Shown here: positions 44,889 through 54,104 of the stretch, in pieces
Layout of the letters: each line of letters opens with the position of its first letter
Position numbering within the stretch: position 1 is the first letter of the stretch
NCBI RefSeq assembly: GCF_017874215.1
Contig: NZ_JAGGLB010000001.1
Coordinates: 372,001-436,000, forward strand
Length of the DNA: 64,000 bases
DNA from: Paenibacillus eucommiae
GTDB lineage: Bacteria > Bacillota > Bacilli > Paenibacillales > NBRC-103111
Direction of reading: 5' to 3'
The notes under the pieces: model-generated
What the model saw: the letters and a program-made list of their open reading frames with translations, nothing else
The model's database searches: none
What the model was told of the DNA's origin: nothing
Program-made: the position numbers and the translations under genes

Positions 44889-45776
44889 TTAGCCCTTGAT
44901 TGAGCCGAGCAGCATCCCTTTGACGAAATACTTTTGCAGGAACGGATATACGAGCAGGATCGGGATGATCGCCACGACCACTGTCGCCATCTTGATCGTC
45001 TCCGGCGGCAGCTGCTGCAGTTCGGACATGTTGACTCCCAGCTCCGTGCTGACGCTCGGCGTCACGATCATATTGCGCAGCACGACCTGGATCGGCATCA
45101 GCGCCCGGTCGGTCAGGTACATGATCCCGCCGAAGTAAGCGTTCCAGTGGGTAACCCCGTAAAACAGCCCCAGCGTCGCGATGATCGGCATCGACAGCGG
45201 CAGCACGATCCGGAACAGCGTCTGGATGTCGTTGCAGCCGTCCACCTTCGCCGCCTCTTCGATCTCGTCAGGCAAGTTCTCGAAGTACGTCTTCATAATG
45301 AGCATGTTGAACGAGGACACCAGACCCGGTATGATCAGCGCCCAGATCGTGTTCAGCAGCCCGGTCGCCCGCACGATCAGGTACAGCGGGATGAGACCGC
45401 CCGAGAACAGCATCGTAAACACGATTCCGATCAGAACGAAATTGCGGCCCGGCAGAAACTTCTTCGACAGCGGATACGCCAGGAACATCGTCACCATCAG
45501 GTTCAGAAAGGTGCCGATCAGCGTCACGATGATCGTAATCTTCAACGCGTTCGGAATCCGATCGCTGCTGAAGATATACTTGTACGCCTCCAGCGTCATC
45601 TCGCCTGGCCAGATGACGAAGCCCCCGTTGCGGAGCACCTCGGCGATCGGCGTAATCGACATGATGAACACGTAGTACAGCGGAAACAAGGTGGCCAGAC
45701 CGAACAGCGTCATGGACGCATAGATGAAAAAGTCGACGATATAATCGGATTTGGTCTTTTTAAGTATGATTGACAT
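44889..45776 (-). CDS. Carbohydrate ABC transporter permease, YtcP-like
   Basis: 295 residues, six spans, EAA loop EIEEAAKVDGCNDIQTLFRI, C-terminus KGMLLGSIKG. It lies 10 bp after the LplB-like gene and closes the operon. Distinctly GC-richer than the flanking immunity region. It forms the channel with the LplB-like partner; the binding protein of the system is not adjacent and may be the orphan at 54.1-55.7 kb. Confidence 0.9.
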   Translation of the reverse strand: MSIILKKTKSDYIVDFFIYASMTLFGLATLFPLYYVFIMSITPIAEVLRNGGFVIWPGEMTLEAYKYIFSSDRIPNALKITIIVTLIGTFLNLMVTMFLAYPLSKKFLPGRNFVLIGIVFTMLFSGGLIPLYLIVRATGLLNTIWALIIPGLVSSFNMLIMKTYFENLPDEIEEAAKVDGCNDIQTLFRIVLPLSMPIIATLGLFYGVTHWNAYFGGIMYLTDRALMPIQVVLRNMIVTPSVSTELGVNMSELQQLPPETIKMATVVVAIIPILLVYPFLQKYFVKGMLLGSIKG

Positions 45777-45786
45777 GGTTTACCTC

Positions 45787-46746
45787 CTACCAAATTCCCG
45801 AGCCGCCGAATTTTTTCGCCAGCTTGTTGGCCCCGAACACGAGAATGAAGCCGATGACTGACTTGAAAAATCCGACTGCGGCGGCTACGCTGAAATCGAG
45901 CTGCTCGATCCCTCGGCGGAATACCCAGGTGTCGATAATATCCCCGACCTCGTATACGCGAGCGTTCAGGAAGATGTAGACCTGCTCAAAGCCGGCATCC
46001 AGAATGTGACCGATGCGCAAAATAAGCAGCAACACAAACACTTCGCGTATGCCCGGCAGCGTAATATGCCACATCTGTCGCCATCGTCCGGCGCCGTCGA
46101 CCACTGCGGCCTCGTACAGCTCGCTGTTGATCGCGGCCAGTGCCGCCAAGTAAATGATCGCCCCGAATCCGGTATTTTTCCAGACATCGGTCATCAGCAG
46201 CAGGGGACGAAAAAAGTCCTTGTCGGTCATCAGATTCAACGTCTCCCCGGTCTGCTCCCTCCACCAGGAGGAGATCAAGCCCGCATCCGGCGCCAAAAAC
46301 GAGAACACAAGACCGTAGACGATGATCCAGGAGAGGAAGTATGGGCCGTACGTGATCGACTGAATGGCCCGCTTGAACCATTGCACGCGGATTTCATTCA
46401 AAACCAACGCCAGCAAAACATCCGGCAGCATATTGAACACTATCCGGTAAATGCTGAGCAGGATCGTGTTCTTCAGCAAAATGAAGAAATCAGGCGATGA
46501 AAACACCGTCATGAAGTTATCCAGCCCGATCCATTCGCTGCCCCAAATGCCCTTGATCAAGTTGTACTTCTTAAAGGCAATGAGCAAGCCGCCCATCGGG
46601 ACGTAATGGTACACGATGTAGTAGATAATGCCTGGAAGCATCATCAGGTAAAACCAACGATAGCGGACAAGCGCTCTTCCGATCAGGAGAAACCTCTGGT
46701 GCAGGGTCATCGTCTCCCGCTTCGCCGCAATCTGTTCCGTCTTCAC
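45787..46746 (-). CDS. Carbohydrate ABC transporter permease, LplB-like
   Basis: 319 residues from a GTG at 46746 with AGGGGGAA upstream; an upstream ATG at 46845 would add an unusual Cys-rich leader. Six spans follow an N-terminal amphipathic part, with the EAA loop YEAAVVDGAGRWRQMWHITL. It pairs with the YtcP-like gene. Lies 172 bp downstream of the giant exoenzyme gene with no terminator seen between, so it may be read from the same transcript. Confidence 0.86.
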   Translation of the reverse strand: MKTEQIAAKRETMTLHQRFLLIGRALVRYRWFYLMMLPGIIYYIVYHYVPMGGLLIAFKKYNLIKGIWGSEWIGLDNFMTVFSSPDFFILLKNTILLSIYRIVFNMLPDVLLALVLNEIRVQWFKRAIQSITYGPYFLSWIIVYGLVFSFLAPDAGLISSWWREQTGETLNLMTDKDFFRPLLLMTDVWKNTGFGAIIYLAALAAINSELYEAAVVDGAGRWRQMWHITLPGIREVFVLLLILRIGHILDAGFEQVYIFLNARVYEVGDIIDTWVFRRGIEQLDFSVAAAVGFFKSVIGFILVFGANKLAKKFGGSGIW

Positions 46747-46917
46747 TGTTGCATTCCCCCTGTGTTTATTGCATGGCATGGCAAACCGACATACCCAGAC
46801 CTCATATCCCGAATAAAAAGGGAATATATGTTTTGCCTGACGCAAAATATGTCTTGAAAAATCCTTTGTTTTTCAGCCCCTCCGCGAGCGTCCACGGATA
46901 AAGTGTAACTCCATCCG

Positions 46918-49900
46918 TTAATCAGTCACGTATACCTCATCTACCCATAATGTGCCTGAAGCAGAGGAATCGTCATGGGTTAGAATGATGATTAGCTTGT
47001 TGTTGTATGCTGCAGGTGTTGTGAAGGTTGCATGTATTGCTCCCCAGTTGGTTGAAGTGATCGGACTATCAACGAGTACAGCATTGGTTGCGGTGTTGAT
47101 GATTTGAAGCTTTCCACCCGCACTGCCGCTGATCTTCCCTGCTAAGCTTACGGAATAGGCGGTGTCAGGGCGATATCCAGACCAGGAATATACAAGCTCT
47201 TGACGAATGCCATCCGCAGAGGACTCCAGCCTCAGCGTCTTTCCGCCTGCATAGGGGTCAATCGGATCAAGAACCACATTGCCGACTGTTGTTGAAGCTC
47301 CGCGAGTCCAGTAGCGCGGCAGCGTCGTATCGAAAGCATCCGCTGTCTCGAAACCGGCGTTCGCAATCTCGCCATCCGCCAAGGAAGGAAAAGCGTGTAC
47401 GTCATCGAAGCCTACGGATGCGCCTGACGGTGAAACGGCCGCGGTATAGAGACGAACTCGAACATCATGACCTGCCGCAGGGGTTGTGACCGTGAATGTT
47501 GATCTTGTCCAGCTTGTATCGGAGACCATAAGCTGTCCGAGATTGGTTGAGGTTGTGTAATCATATAGTTGTACAAGACCATTCACTGCACCGTATTTTT
47601 TACTCAAGAAAGAAAGGGTGTAGCTCGTATTCGGCTCATAATCCGCCAGATTGGTTTCCATAATTTGCCAATTCATTCCGTTTGTTGTGAGCAGCAAGGA
47701 TGAATCGTTCATTCCAGGATCTGTGGAATCAAGTCGTGCCGTAGCTGGTGTAGATTGAAATCTCGTCCAGCGCAGCGGTAAAGTGCTGTCCAACGGATCT
47801 GCCAGCTCAAAGTTTGTATTTTGAACCTTATTACCGCTCCATTTGGCTAAGGAGGATGCCATCACAGTGGCACAGCCATCGATCTCGCACACTGCATTCG
47901 TGATGTCAGCGACGATGGGATCGAATTCTGCGAAATGCGCCCAGAAGTGATAATTTCTTGTGTTCGTTTTATCCGTTGTAACAAGTGGTTGTCTACCGTT
48001 ATAGTAGGACAGCACAGGATCCGTCAAGCTTTGATTCCACATAATATCTGTGAACGTATTCGTCAGCTTTTTCATATCGTAAGCTGTGAATACTTCCCCC
48101 TGATGGTAAGCCTCTACCGCTCCCGCCATTGTTAAACCTGCATGAGAGATGTCTTCCTGCACATAGCTGGCATAGTGTCCGTCATCCCACGGACCGAAGC
48201 GATCCCAGTAATTCCAACGGTATGCATCTGTAGAGAGAGAAGCATTTAATGGATGATCAATCAAAGTGCTCTTGAAGGCGCGCGACATGTCATTAGCGCG
48301 ACTCCGGTATAAGGGGCGTACGGAGGAATACGCAGCCACACCTTCCGTCGCATCATGAAGCAAATAAAGCATTTGAGCAAAAGCCAAATACTGGTTGTGC
48401 GGCAAGCTCCGACCCGGGAACAGCTCCGTGCTGAGGCCCTCGGGGATTATGTACACCCCTGAGCCGTTATTGGCTCCGTCTGTTCCGGTAATTTGTTTCC
48501 AGTATGGCTCCCATTTGTCGAATAGATGATTGGCAGCGAAATCACGATAGCCTTCGGCTTTATTCAAATAAGCGGCGTGCAAGGCTGGATCCGCTAATAC
48601 GATGTTCACAAATCTTAAGATTGGAGACATGATCACGCCTTCATGAACCATATGCTCCCATTGCTCTCCCACTTCAAAGGTATCCAGCCACACGGTATGG
48701 CCTGCTGTGCCCGAAGGAATGGACACTTCAACTACGATATCGTGACCGGCAGCCGGAGTATGGAATACACCTTCTGTGACAGCCAGCCTGGTTGTATTGC
48801 TGAAGTTCCAGCTGCCTAGAGTAGTTGCTGTTGTTTGGTCTACTACGCGTACTTGTCCGACTGCTCCTGGAGAGGCAAGTGCGCTGAAGGAAATTCCATA
48901 TTCCACATTCGGTCTGTAATTGTAAAGCTCTTGAGCGATCACAGGAGGCGTAGAATCCAAATACACAAGCTTCAATCCATAATCATCTGTAAAAATCGTC
49001 GAATCAGTGGCACGATGTGCTTCAGCCAGGGATGTCGTATCGCTTCTTGTCCAGGCAGCAGCCTCTGAAGGAAAATCAGCTGTCAGGGAGATTAGATCCA
49101 CATAGCTGGTTGAGCTGATTGCCGATAGGGGCTGAGTGAACCGGATTTTAATCGATTTCCCTGGTTGATTGGGTGCAGTGAATTGTATGGCTTGCTTGGT
49201 CCAACGTGTTCCCTTGTACGTGTCGGAGGCAATGACGACATCATCTGATTCATTGTATATTTCCATAACACCAGGCACACTTGGATTTGTTGTACGGCCT
49301 TGATAAGTCAAGTTATAGGTTGCGCCGGGCTTATAGGAGACGCTTTGCTCGATTCCCTTAACCGATAGCGGGGAAGCCGTAATGGCAAATCCTCTTTGAC
49401 CCGTGTAGTAGTTGTTAATTCCAGTTACAAGGTAAGCGTCAGATGAAGTTGTACCTGCGAGCCGAGACCAGTTTTGCGGCATAGTAGCGTCGGAAGCGCT
49501 TACCGTTTCGAAGCCGGTATTCAGTAATGCGTTGTTGGGGAAACTGGTATATAACTGAAAATTATCATAATAACTGGAGAATCCAGCCAAATCAAATCTA
49601 TTCTGATACAGACGAACCTTGAGTGTCTTACCCGCTACGTCCGGTGCTGTGAAGGAAAGCTTGAAATTCGTCCAGGAAGTCGATCTGAATGTTGTCGAAG
49701 CAAGCGACGTCCCGTCTGTTACATCATAGATAACCACTTGGCCGGAAGCATCTGTGCTGGATACTTTTCCATCGAAGGATAATGTGTAGGTCTGAGATGG
49801 AATGTAGGCGCCAAGCTCTTGTTCCACTATTTTTCTTGTGGTGTTATCGGTTGTCGTAACTAATGAATAAGTACCCGTTGATGAATCGGTGCTGACATGG

Positions 49901-51318
49901 ATATCAGCGGAAGTTGCGGTTCCGCTTCTTGTCCAATTGTCAGGCAGTGTCGGATCTGAACCATTTAGTACTTCCATATCGCCGTTTGTCAGGGGTGAAT
50001 TTTCATTTAATACTAAATTGTCATAATAGGTCGTAAAGCCGTTGAGGCCCCAATTCGATTGATAAAGTCGGATTTTGATTTCTTTGCCTGCTGTAGCTGG
50101 AGCGACGAACGATACGCTTCCTGGTGTCCATGTCGCGGAGCTGAACGTTGTGAAGGCGATTACAGAGCTGTCCGTTGCATTGTAGATCTGAACTCTCCCT
50201 TGGCCGCCAGTACCTGATATTTTGCCATCAAAGCTTAAGGTGTAGGACTGAGAAGGAACGTAATCAATCGTTTGCTCGGCAATTTTCCATGAGGTATTGT
50301 CCGTTGTGGTAGCCAGCACGCTGGAGCCGGTCACGGGATCCACAACACTATAAATATTGGACGGGCTTGCAGTGCCGACCCGGCTCCATCCGTCAGGCAA
50401 TGTAGCATCGGCTGGATGAGGTCTTTCCATATCTCCGTTTACTATTGCAGGCTGGATGTCGTCGACAGGTGTGATCGATATATGGTCGAAGTAACCTTTG
50501 TAGCCGGCTTGCTCATCATTTTGCAGGCCAAGCTGAATCCGAACAGAACCGGTGCCCGGCGCCCTGAATTGAAATACATAGCGTTCAAAGCCGGCATGAT
50601 GTGCGCGGACGGAGCCAAGAACTGCGTCCGTGGCCGTGTTGATCACCTGTACGAGGGTTTGGGTTTTCTCAGTTTCTACACTCATATACATTTCGACTAA
50701 ATAAGTGACGCCCGGGGAAAGATTTACATGTTGAACGAGTCGATTCTCATTCACCCCATCACTCTCGATAATAACTCCGGCGGTTCCATCGAATGCAGAA
50801 CCGCTTGCAGAAGAACGGTAAGCTTTGCCGCTGGTGCCGTGGCTTGTCCAACCATCAGGAATTTGATCAGCGTCGGCATCCACTTCGAAGGAACCATTCG
50901 TAACAACGGAGGAAGAATAGCTACTTGCTCCTTCGATCTGGAATGTGTTGTTTTTGGATTGGTTATAGGCAGCGCCATGGTCCTTCCAGCCTCGTGCGCC
51001 ATCTCCATCATGATCCGAGGCATTGCTGATGATGCGGTCTGAATGATCCACGATTTTGTCGAGCCAGTACCTGGAGCCGGTTGCTTCATACATCGTAATG
51101 TAGCTGTCCAAATAATAGCTCTCTCCCCATGCGAGCGCCCCGCCATTGGCTGACGCGGATACACCTCGACCGAAGTTGATGTTCTGATCGGAATACAGGA
51201 AGCGATCCAGTGTAGGATCTTGTGCACGAACTGATGCTGGCAATAAACCGGCGCATACGACAAGTGCTGCTGTGGCAATTTTGAGCCTGGAGATAACGCG
51301 CTTGCAGTTCATAAACAT
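46918..51318 (-). CDS. Large secreted enzyme with a catalytic region split by five CBM-like repeats
   Basis: 1466 residues. Signal peptide 1-32. Residues 33-130 (LAWGESYYLDSYITMYEATG, RYWLDKIVDHSDRII) look like the first helices of an alpha/alpha barrel. Five related beta-sandwich modules of about 150 residues follow (about 138-877), each with an N-G-(D/S)-(M/F)-E start, an LPDGW/LPDNW motif and a late YYDN or YFDH. The barrel then resumes (WEHMVHEGVIMSPILRFVNI to about 1165), and two more modules end the protein. The family resembles polysaccharide lyase or epimerase-type barrels; exact activity unknown. The modules are probably carbohydrate-binding (CBM4/9-like). Confidence 0.75.
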   Translation of the reverse strand: MFMNCKRVISRLKIATAALVVCAGLLPASVRAQDPTLDRFLYSDQNINFGRGVSASANGGALAWGESYYLDSYITMYEATGSRYWLDKIVDHSDRIISNASDHDGDGARGWKDHGAAYNQSKNNTFQIEGASSYSSSVVTNGSFEVDADADQIPDGWTSHGTSGKAYRSSASGSAFDGTAGVIIESDGVNENRLVQHVNLSPGVTYLVEMYMSVETEKTQTLVQVINTATDAVLGSVRAHHAGFERYVFQFRAPGTGSVRIQLGLQNDEQAGYKGYFDHISITPVDDIQPAIVNGDMERPHPADATLPDGWSRVGTASPSNIYSVVDPVTGSSVLATTTDNTSWKIAEQTIDYVPSQSYTLSFDGKISGTGGQGRVQIYNATDSSVIAFTTFSSATWTPGSVSFVAPATAGKEIKIRLYQSNWGLNGFTTYYDNLVLNENSPLTNGDMEVLNGSDPTLPDNWTRSGTATSADIHVSTDSSTGTYSLVTTTDNTTRKIVEQELGAYIPSQTYTLSFDGKVSSTDASGQVVIYDVTDGTSLASTTFRSTSWTNFKLSFTAPDVAGKTLKVRLYQNRFDLAGFSSYYDNFQLYTSFPNNALLNTGFETVSASDATMPQNWSRLAGTTSSDAYLVTGINNYYTGQRGFAITASPLSVKGIEQSVSYKPGATYNLTYQGRTTNPSVPGVMEIYNESDDVVIASDTYKGTRWTKQAIQFTAPNQPGKSIKIRFTQPLSAISSTSYVDLISLTADFPSEAAAWTRSDTTSLAEAHRATDSTIFTDDYGLKLVYLDSTPPVIAQELYNYRPNVEYGISFSALASPGAVGQVRVVDQTTATTLGSWNFSNTTRLAVTEGVFHTPAAGHDIVVEVSIPSGTAGHTVWLDTFEVGEQWEHMVHEGVIMSPILRFVNIVLADPALHAAYLNKAEGYRDFAANHLFDKWEPYWKQITGTDGANNGSGVYIIPEGLSTELFPGRSLPHNQYLAFAQMLYLLHDATEGVAAYSSVRPLYRSRANDMSRAFKSTLIDHPLNASLSTDAYRWNYWDRFGPWDDGHYASYVQEDISHAGLTMAGAVEAYHQGEVFTAYDMKKLTNTFTDIMWNQSLTDPVLSYYNGRQPLVTTDKTNTRNYHFWAHFAEFDPIVADITNAVCEIDGCATVMASSLAKWSGNKVQNTNFELADPLDSTLPLRWTRFQSTPATARLDSTDPGMNDSSLLLTTNGMNWQIMETNLADYEPNTSYTLSFLSKKYGAVNGLVQLYDYTTSTNLGQLMVSDTSWTRSTFTVTTPAAGHDVRVRLYTAAVSPSGASVGFDDVHAFPSLADGEIANAGFETADAFDTTLPRYWTRGASTTVGNVVLDPIDPYAGGKTLRLESSADGIRQELVYSWSGYRPDTAYSVSLAGKISGSAGGKLQIINTATNAVLVDSPITSTNWGAIHATFTTPAAYNNKLIIILTHDDSSASGTLWVDEVYVTD

Positions 51319-51370
51319 AACCCCCTCCCCCTACTATTCATTCATTTGTAAAACCGAAGAGTTCAGACTA

Positions 51371-51396
51371 GTGAAGGAAGGGTAGCCTTCCTTCAC
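51371..51396 (-). terminator. Hairpin at the Rieske stop codon
   Basis: GTGAAGGAAGG pairs with CCTTCCTTCAC and begins at the TGA stop of the Rieske gene. It lacks a T-run, so it may be a processing or attenuation hairpin rather than a full terminator before the exoenzyme gene. Confidence 0.5.
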
Positions 51397-51752
51397 TTGG
51401 GCAAAATAACATACAGATTATCATTTTCGATTTCCACAGGGTAACCTCTTAACTTGGTCTGAGGTTCCACAAGCAGTCTTCCGTTGGTCAAATCGAATTC
51501 CCAGCCGTGCCAAGGGCAACGTAAAATTTGCTCACTCATGCCATATTTGTATTCATAGACAAGGGAGGGGAGACGAGTCCCGCTAACCAGACCTTTGCAG
51601 ATGCTTGCTCCCATATGCGGACAAAAGTTGTTCCATGCATACCAGGTTCCCTTGACTTCGTATAATCCGAACTCGATGCCTTCGATTTTAAATATTTTGT
51701 GTTGCATTTGTTGAATGTCAGAAATTTTGCCTACCCAATACTTATTTTTCAT
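51393..51752 (-). CDS. Rieske-type [2Fe-2S] ferredoxin
   Basis: 119 residues. Cluster ligands: Cys-x-His in NNFCPHMGASIC and Cys-x2-His in LRCPWHGWEFD, as in the small Rieske ferredoxins that feed ring-hydroxylating oxygenases or act as redox modules. The ATG at 51752 overlaps the TGA of the amidohydrolase gene (ATGA), so the two are translationally coupled. No reductase or oxygenase gene is nearby. Confidence 0.88.
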   Translation of the reverse strand: MKNKYWVGKISDIQQMQHKIFKIEGIEFGLYEVKGTWYAWNNFCPHMGASICKGLVSGTRLPSLVYEYKYGMSEQILRCPWHGWEFDLTNGRLLVEPQTKLRGYPVEIENDNLYVILPK

Positions 51753-52900
51753 TCCTCTTCTCCCCATACATGGTCAGGAGAATTCATCGATTCTACAGCA
51801 ATCTTCTCTGCAAGCTCTGTGGAAATGCTGTTCATTCCGGCTGGCTTCGTGTGCAGACCATATAGCTCCGCAGCAGTACCTGCCAAAATGCGCTTCTTCA
51901 TTTCCTTGGGCATCCTTGGAAGAGTCATCCTTGGATTGTCATTATCCCAATGCGGGTAGTCGGAGGAGAACATGACCGTCTTCTCTGCAGAGATCATATG
52001 CAAAATTTGAACGAATTGTTCCGGCGTGTTCGGCTCTTCGATCGGCTGAGTCGTCAGGCGAATATGATCCACGATGTATTCGGATGGAAAACGTTTCAAC
52101 CATGGAGCGGACTCCCGCAAAGCCTTGTAATTTTTATCCATTCTCCACATCAAGTGCGGCAGCCATGAGATTCCGCCTTCGATGGCGACGAACTTGAGCT
52201 TTGGAAACTTCTCGAATACACCTTCACAGACCAGGCTGTTCACATGAGTCATGTAGTTTGTGGGCAAAATATTATGCCATTCCATGTAACGGGTAGGATA
52301 TCCGGATGGTGTTGGCGGGCCGGAAATCCCTTTTCCTTCTGTTCCGGGATGCACGGCTACCGGGAGTCCGCATTCTTGGGCAGCATCATAAATCGGGTGG
52401 TAGAAGCGTTGTCCATAAGGCATGCGCGCTGCGCTCGCCATTAGAACCTGCACCATGTCGGGATTGGACGCATGTCGACGAATCTCGGCAGCAGCTTCGA
52501 CCGGGTCTGATGCATTGACAAAAATCGAGCCCTTAAAGCGTGGACTAACGCTGAGCCACGTATCAACCATACGGTCATTACATGCTGCGGCCAGCACATT
52601 CCCATAATCCGGATCCGGGTCTAGTGAAAGTCCCAGTACCCCTGAGCCGGTCAGTATGGCATAGTCTACTCCATATCGATCCATGTGGTCGCTAATCAGG
52701 AATTGGGGATCACTTCCTGGAGGACCACCACGATCCGGATTGGCATCCTTCCGATGTGTCCCGATGGATGAGTAATATTGGGCTCCATAAGGCAAGCCAA
52801 CATCACGATATCTATCATGCCACGCCTTTGGCAAATACGGGGTTAATGATCCAATATGATTATGAACGTCGGTGTCAATTAAAACAGGTGCATCGCTCAT
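51749..52900 (-). CDS. Amidohydrolase-family (amidohydrolase_2) enzyme
   Basis: 383 residues. IDTDVHNHIG near the start gives the metal-binding His-x-His, PVAVHPGTEGKG a further His, and VMFSSDYPHWDND the conserved Asp of the amidohydrolase_2 barrel, a group including metal-dependent decarboxylases and lactone hydrolases of aromatic or sugar-acid breakdown. It is coupled to a Rieske protein. The promoter at 52994-53059 carries a 41-bp box. Substrate unknown. Confidence 0.85.
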   Translation of the reverse strand: MSDAPVLIDTDVHNHIGSLTPYLPKAWHDRYRDVGLPYGAQYYSSIGTHRKDANPDRGGPPGSDPQFLISDHMDRYGVDYAILTGSGVLGLSLDPDPDYGNVLAAACNDRMVDTWLSVSPRFKGSIFVNASDPVEAAAEIRRHASNPDMVQVLMASAARMPYGQRFYHPIYDAAQECGLPVAVHPGTEGKGISGPPTPSGYPTRYMEWHNILPTNYMTHVNSLVCEGVFEKFPKLKFVAIEGGISWLPHLMWRMDKNYKALRESAPWLKRFPSEYIVDHIRLTTQPIEEPNTPEQFVQILHMISAEKTVMFSSDYPHWDNDNPRMTLPRMPKEMKKRILAGTAAELYGLHTKPAGMNSISTELAEKIAVESMNSPDHVWGEEE

Positions 52901-52993
52901 AGCTATGATTCCTCCTACTCGATTGAACGGCTTGGGTTACGTATGTGATGGATGCGGTGTTCATGACTTGCTTGATTTTGTCGCGACACTTCG

Positions 52994-53059
52994 ATTATAC
53001 TAAGGCGAACAGAGGCGATCCATGAAGGATCCTATATTTTATTTGCACAATCCTCTACT
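52994..53059 (-). promoter_or_regulatory. Promoter with 41-bp box, copy 1 (amidohydrolase operon)
   Basis: Minus-strand TATAAT at 52994-52999; 19 bp upstream begins a 41-bp box (53019-53059) containing TCCATG and, 14 bp on, TTATTTGCACAAT. The same layout occurs before the orphan binding-protein gene at 55810-55850. It also lies in the region upstream of the divergent AraC gene. Confidence 0.68.
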
Positions 53060-53094
53060 AAAAATGATGACTTGTTGTTATCAGGGGGGTGAAG

Positions 53095-53907
53095 ATGAGC
53101 GTGTCAAACCCGAATGTTGAGTTTGATTTTACAATCATGAACCTGGAGTATGTCGTAGAAGTTGAGTCCAGGAAGCCTCTAGAAGAGCATGTGTTGAGCC
53201 CTCCCGAGCATGCAAGGGAATATGTATTGTCATTGACGACTCAGGGAGAAACGAACTATACGATCAACGGCCAGCATTATTGTGTTTCGAAAGGTGATAT
53301 TTTGTTTTTTTCTCGTTATATGCCGCGTAAGCGGGAGACAGAGCAGGGCAAGCATTGGTGGCATATTGTTGTTCTCTTTCAGCTTCATTTCCATTCTCCG
53401 GAGGTGAAGGAAAAGATTGATCGGATGAATCATGTATTTTGCAATTTAGATCAGACTAAAGTCCCGCTTTTATTTCATGAGCTTCACCGAGCTTGGGTAG
53501 GCAAACAGCCTGGATTTTTAATCCGCTGTCGAAGTCGTATACTGGAAATCATACATGCTTTGATCGTAGATTCATTGGACAATAAGACGTCTCATATGCG
53601 CATGGTAGAGCTGTTAATCGCCCTGATGGATGCGAATGAGCACAGATTTTATTCCATTGAGGAATTGAGCGCTGAAGTGGGGATTAGCCCATCGTATCTT
53701 TCTTTGATTTTCAAGAAGACTACGGGACTAACGGTCATTCAATATCAGAATCGAATCAAGACCAGCAAAGCTTACGACTTGCTGAGAAGCGGAGAGTATA
53801 CGATTACGGCAGTAGCCGAACGTCTGGGCTTCCGAGATATTTATTATTTTAGCAGATTGTACAAAAAGATTATGGGGAGCGCCCCTTCTTCTGTATTAAA
53901 AAGGTAA
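53095..53907 (+). CDS. AraC-family transcriptional regulator
   Basis: 270 residues from the ATG at 53095 (AGGGGGG upstream; a GTG two codons earlier is possible). The N-terminal cupin-like sensor includes EYVLSLTTQGETNYTINGQH and GDILFFSRYMPRKRE. The C-terminal double HTH has LSAEVGISPSYLSLIFKKTT and VAERLGFRDIYYFSRLYKKI. It is divergent from the amidohydrolase operon. A shared 41-bp box before that operon and before the orphan binding-protein gene makes those its likely targets. Confidence 0.9.
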   Translation: MSVSNPNVEFDFTIMNLEYVVEVESRKPLEEHVLSPPEHAREYVLSLTTQGETNYTINGQHYCVSKGDILFFSRYMPRKRETEQGKHWWHIVVLFQLHFHSPEVKEKIDRMNHVFCNLDQTKVPLLFHELHRAWVGKQPGFLIRCRSRILEIIHALIVDSLDNKTSHMRMVELLIALMDANEHRFYSIEELSAEVGISPSYLSLIFKKTTGLTVIQYQNRIKTSKAYDLLRSGEYTITAVAERLGFRDIYYFSRLYKKIMGSAPSSVLKR

Positions 53908-53937
53908 TCTGAACCTCCGAATTCAGCTATCAACAAC

Positions 53938-53968
53938 AAGGTGCAACAAACCTGTACCCTTTTTTTCG
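53938..53968 (+). terminator. Weak terminator after the AraC gene
   Basis: CAAGGTGCA and TGTACCCTT can pair imperfectly before TTTTTTTC on the plus strand. Confidence 0.4.
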
Positions 53969-54052
53969 GTTTGGAAGGCCATTAGAGCAATTCCTTTTCC
54001 AATTTCGCAAATTCAACTACTTGACATTACACCGCTGGGGTTGAAAAAAGCA

Positions 54053-54095
54053 GCACGAAGGAACTCTCTCCTGTTCAAGTAGAGAACCTTCGTGC
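54053..54095 (-). terminator. Terminator of the orphan binding-protein gene
   Basis: GCACGAAGG and CCTTCGTGC form a stem with inner TCTCTACTTG/CAGGAGAGA pairing; on the minus strand it is followed by TGCTTTTTTC, just after the stop. Confidence 0.85.
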
Positions 54096-54104
54096 ACGTT
54101 CCTC

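Noticed and set aside
44098..44892. 264-codon plus-strand frame in the GC-rich stretch
   Set aside because: Its Pro/His/Arg-rich translation is typical of antisense GC-rich DNA, and it overlaps the acetamidase stump.
44934..45773. 279-codon plus-strand frame, very rich in His, Arg, Gln and Asp
   Set aside because: Antisense shadow of the permease gene.
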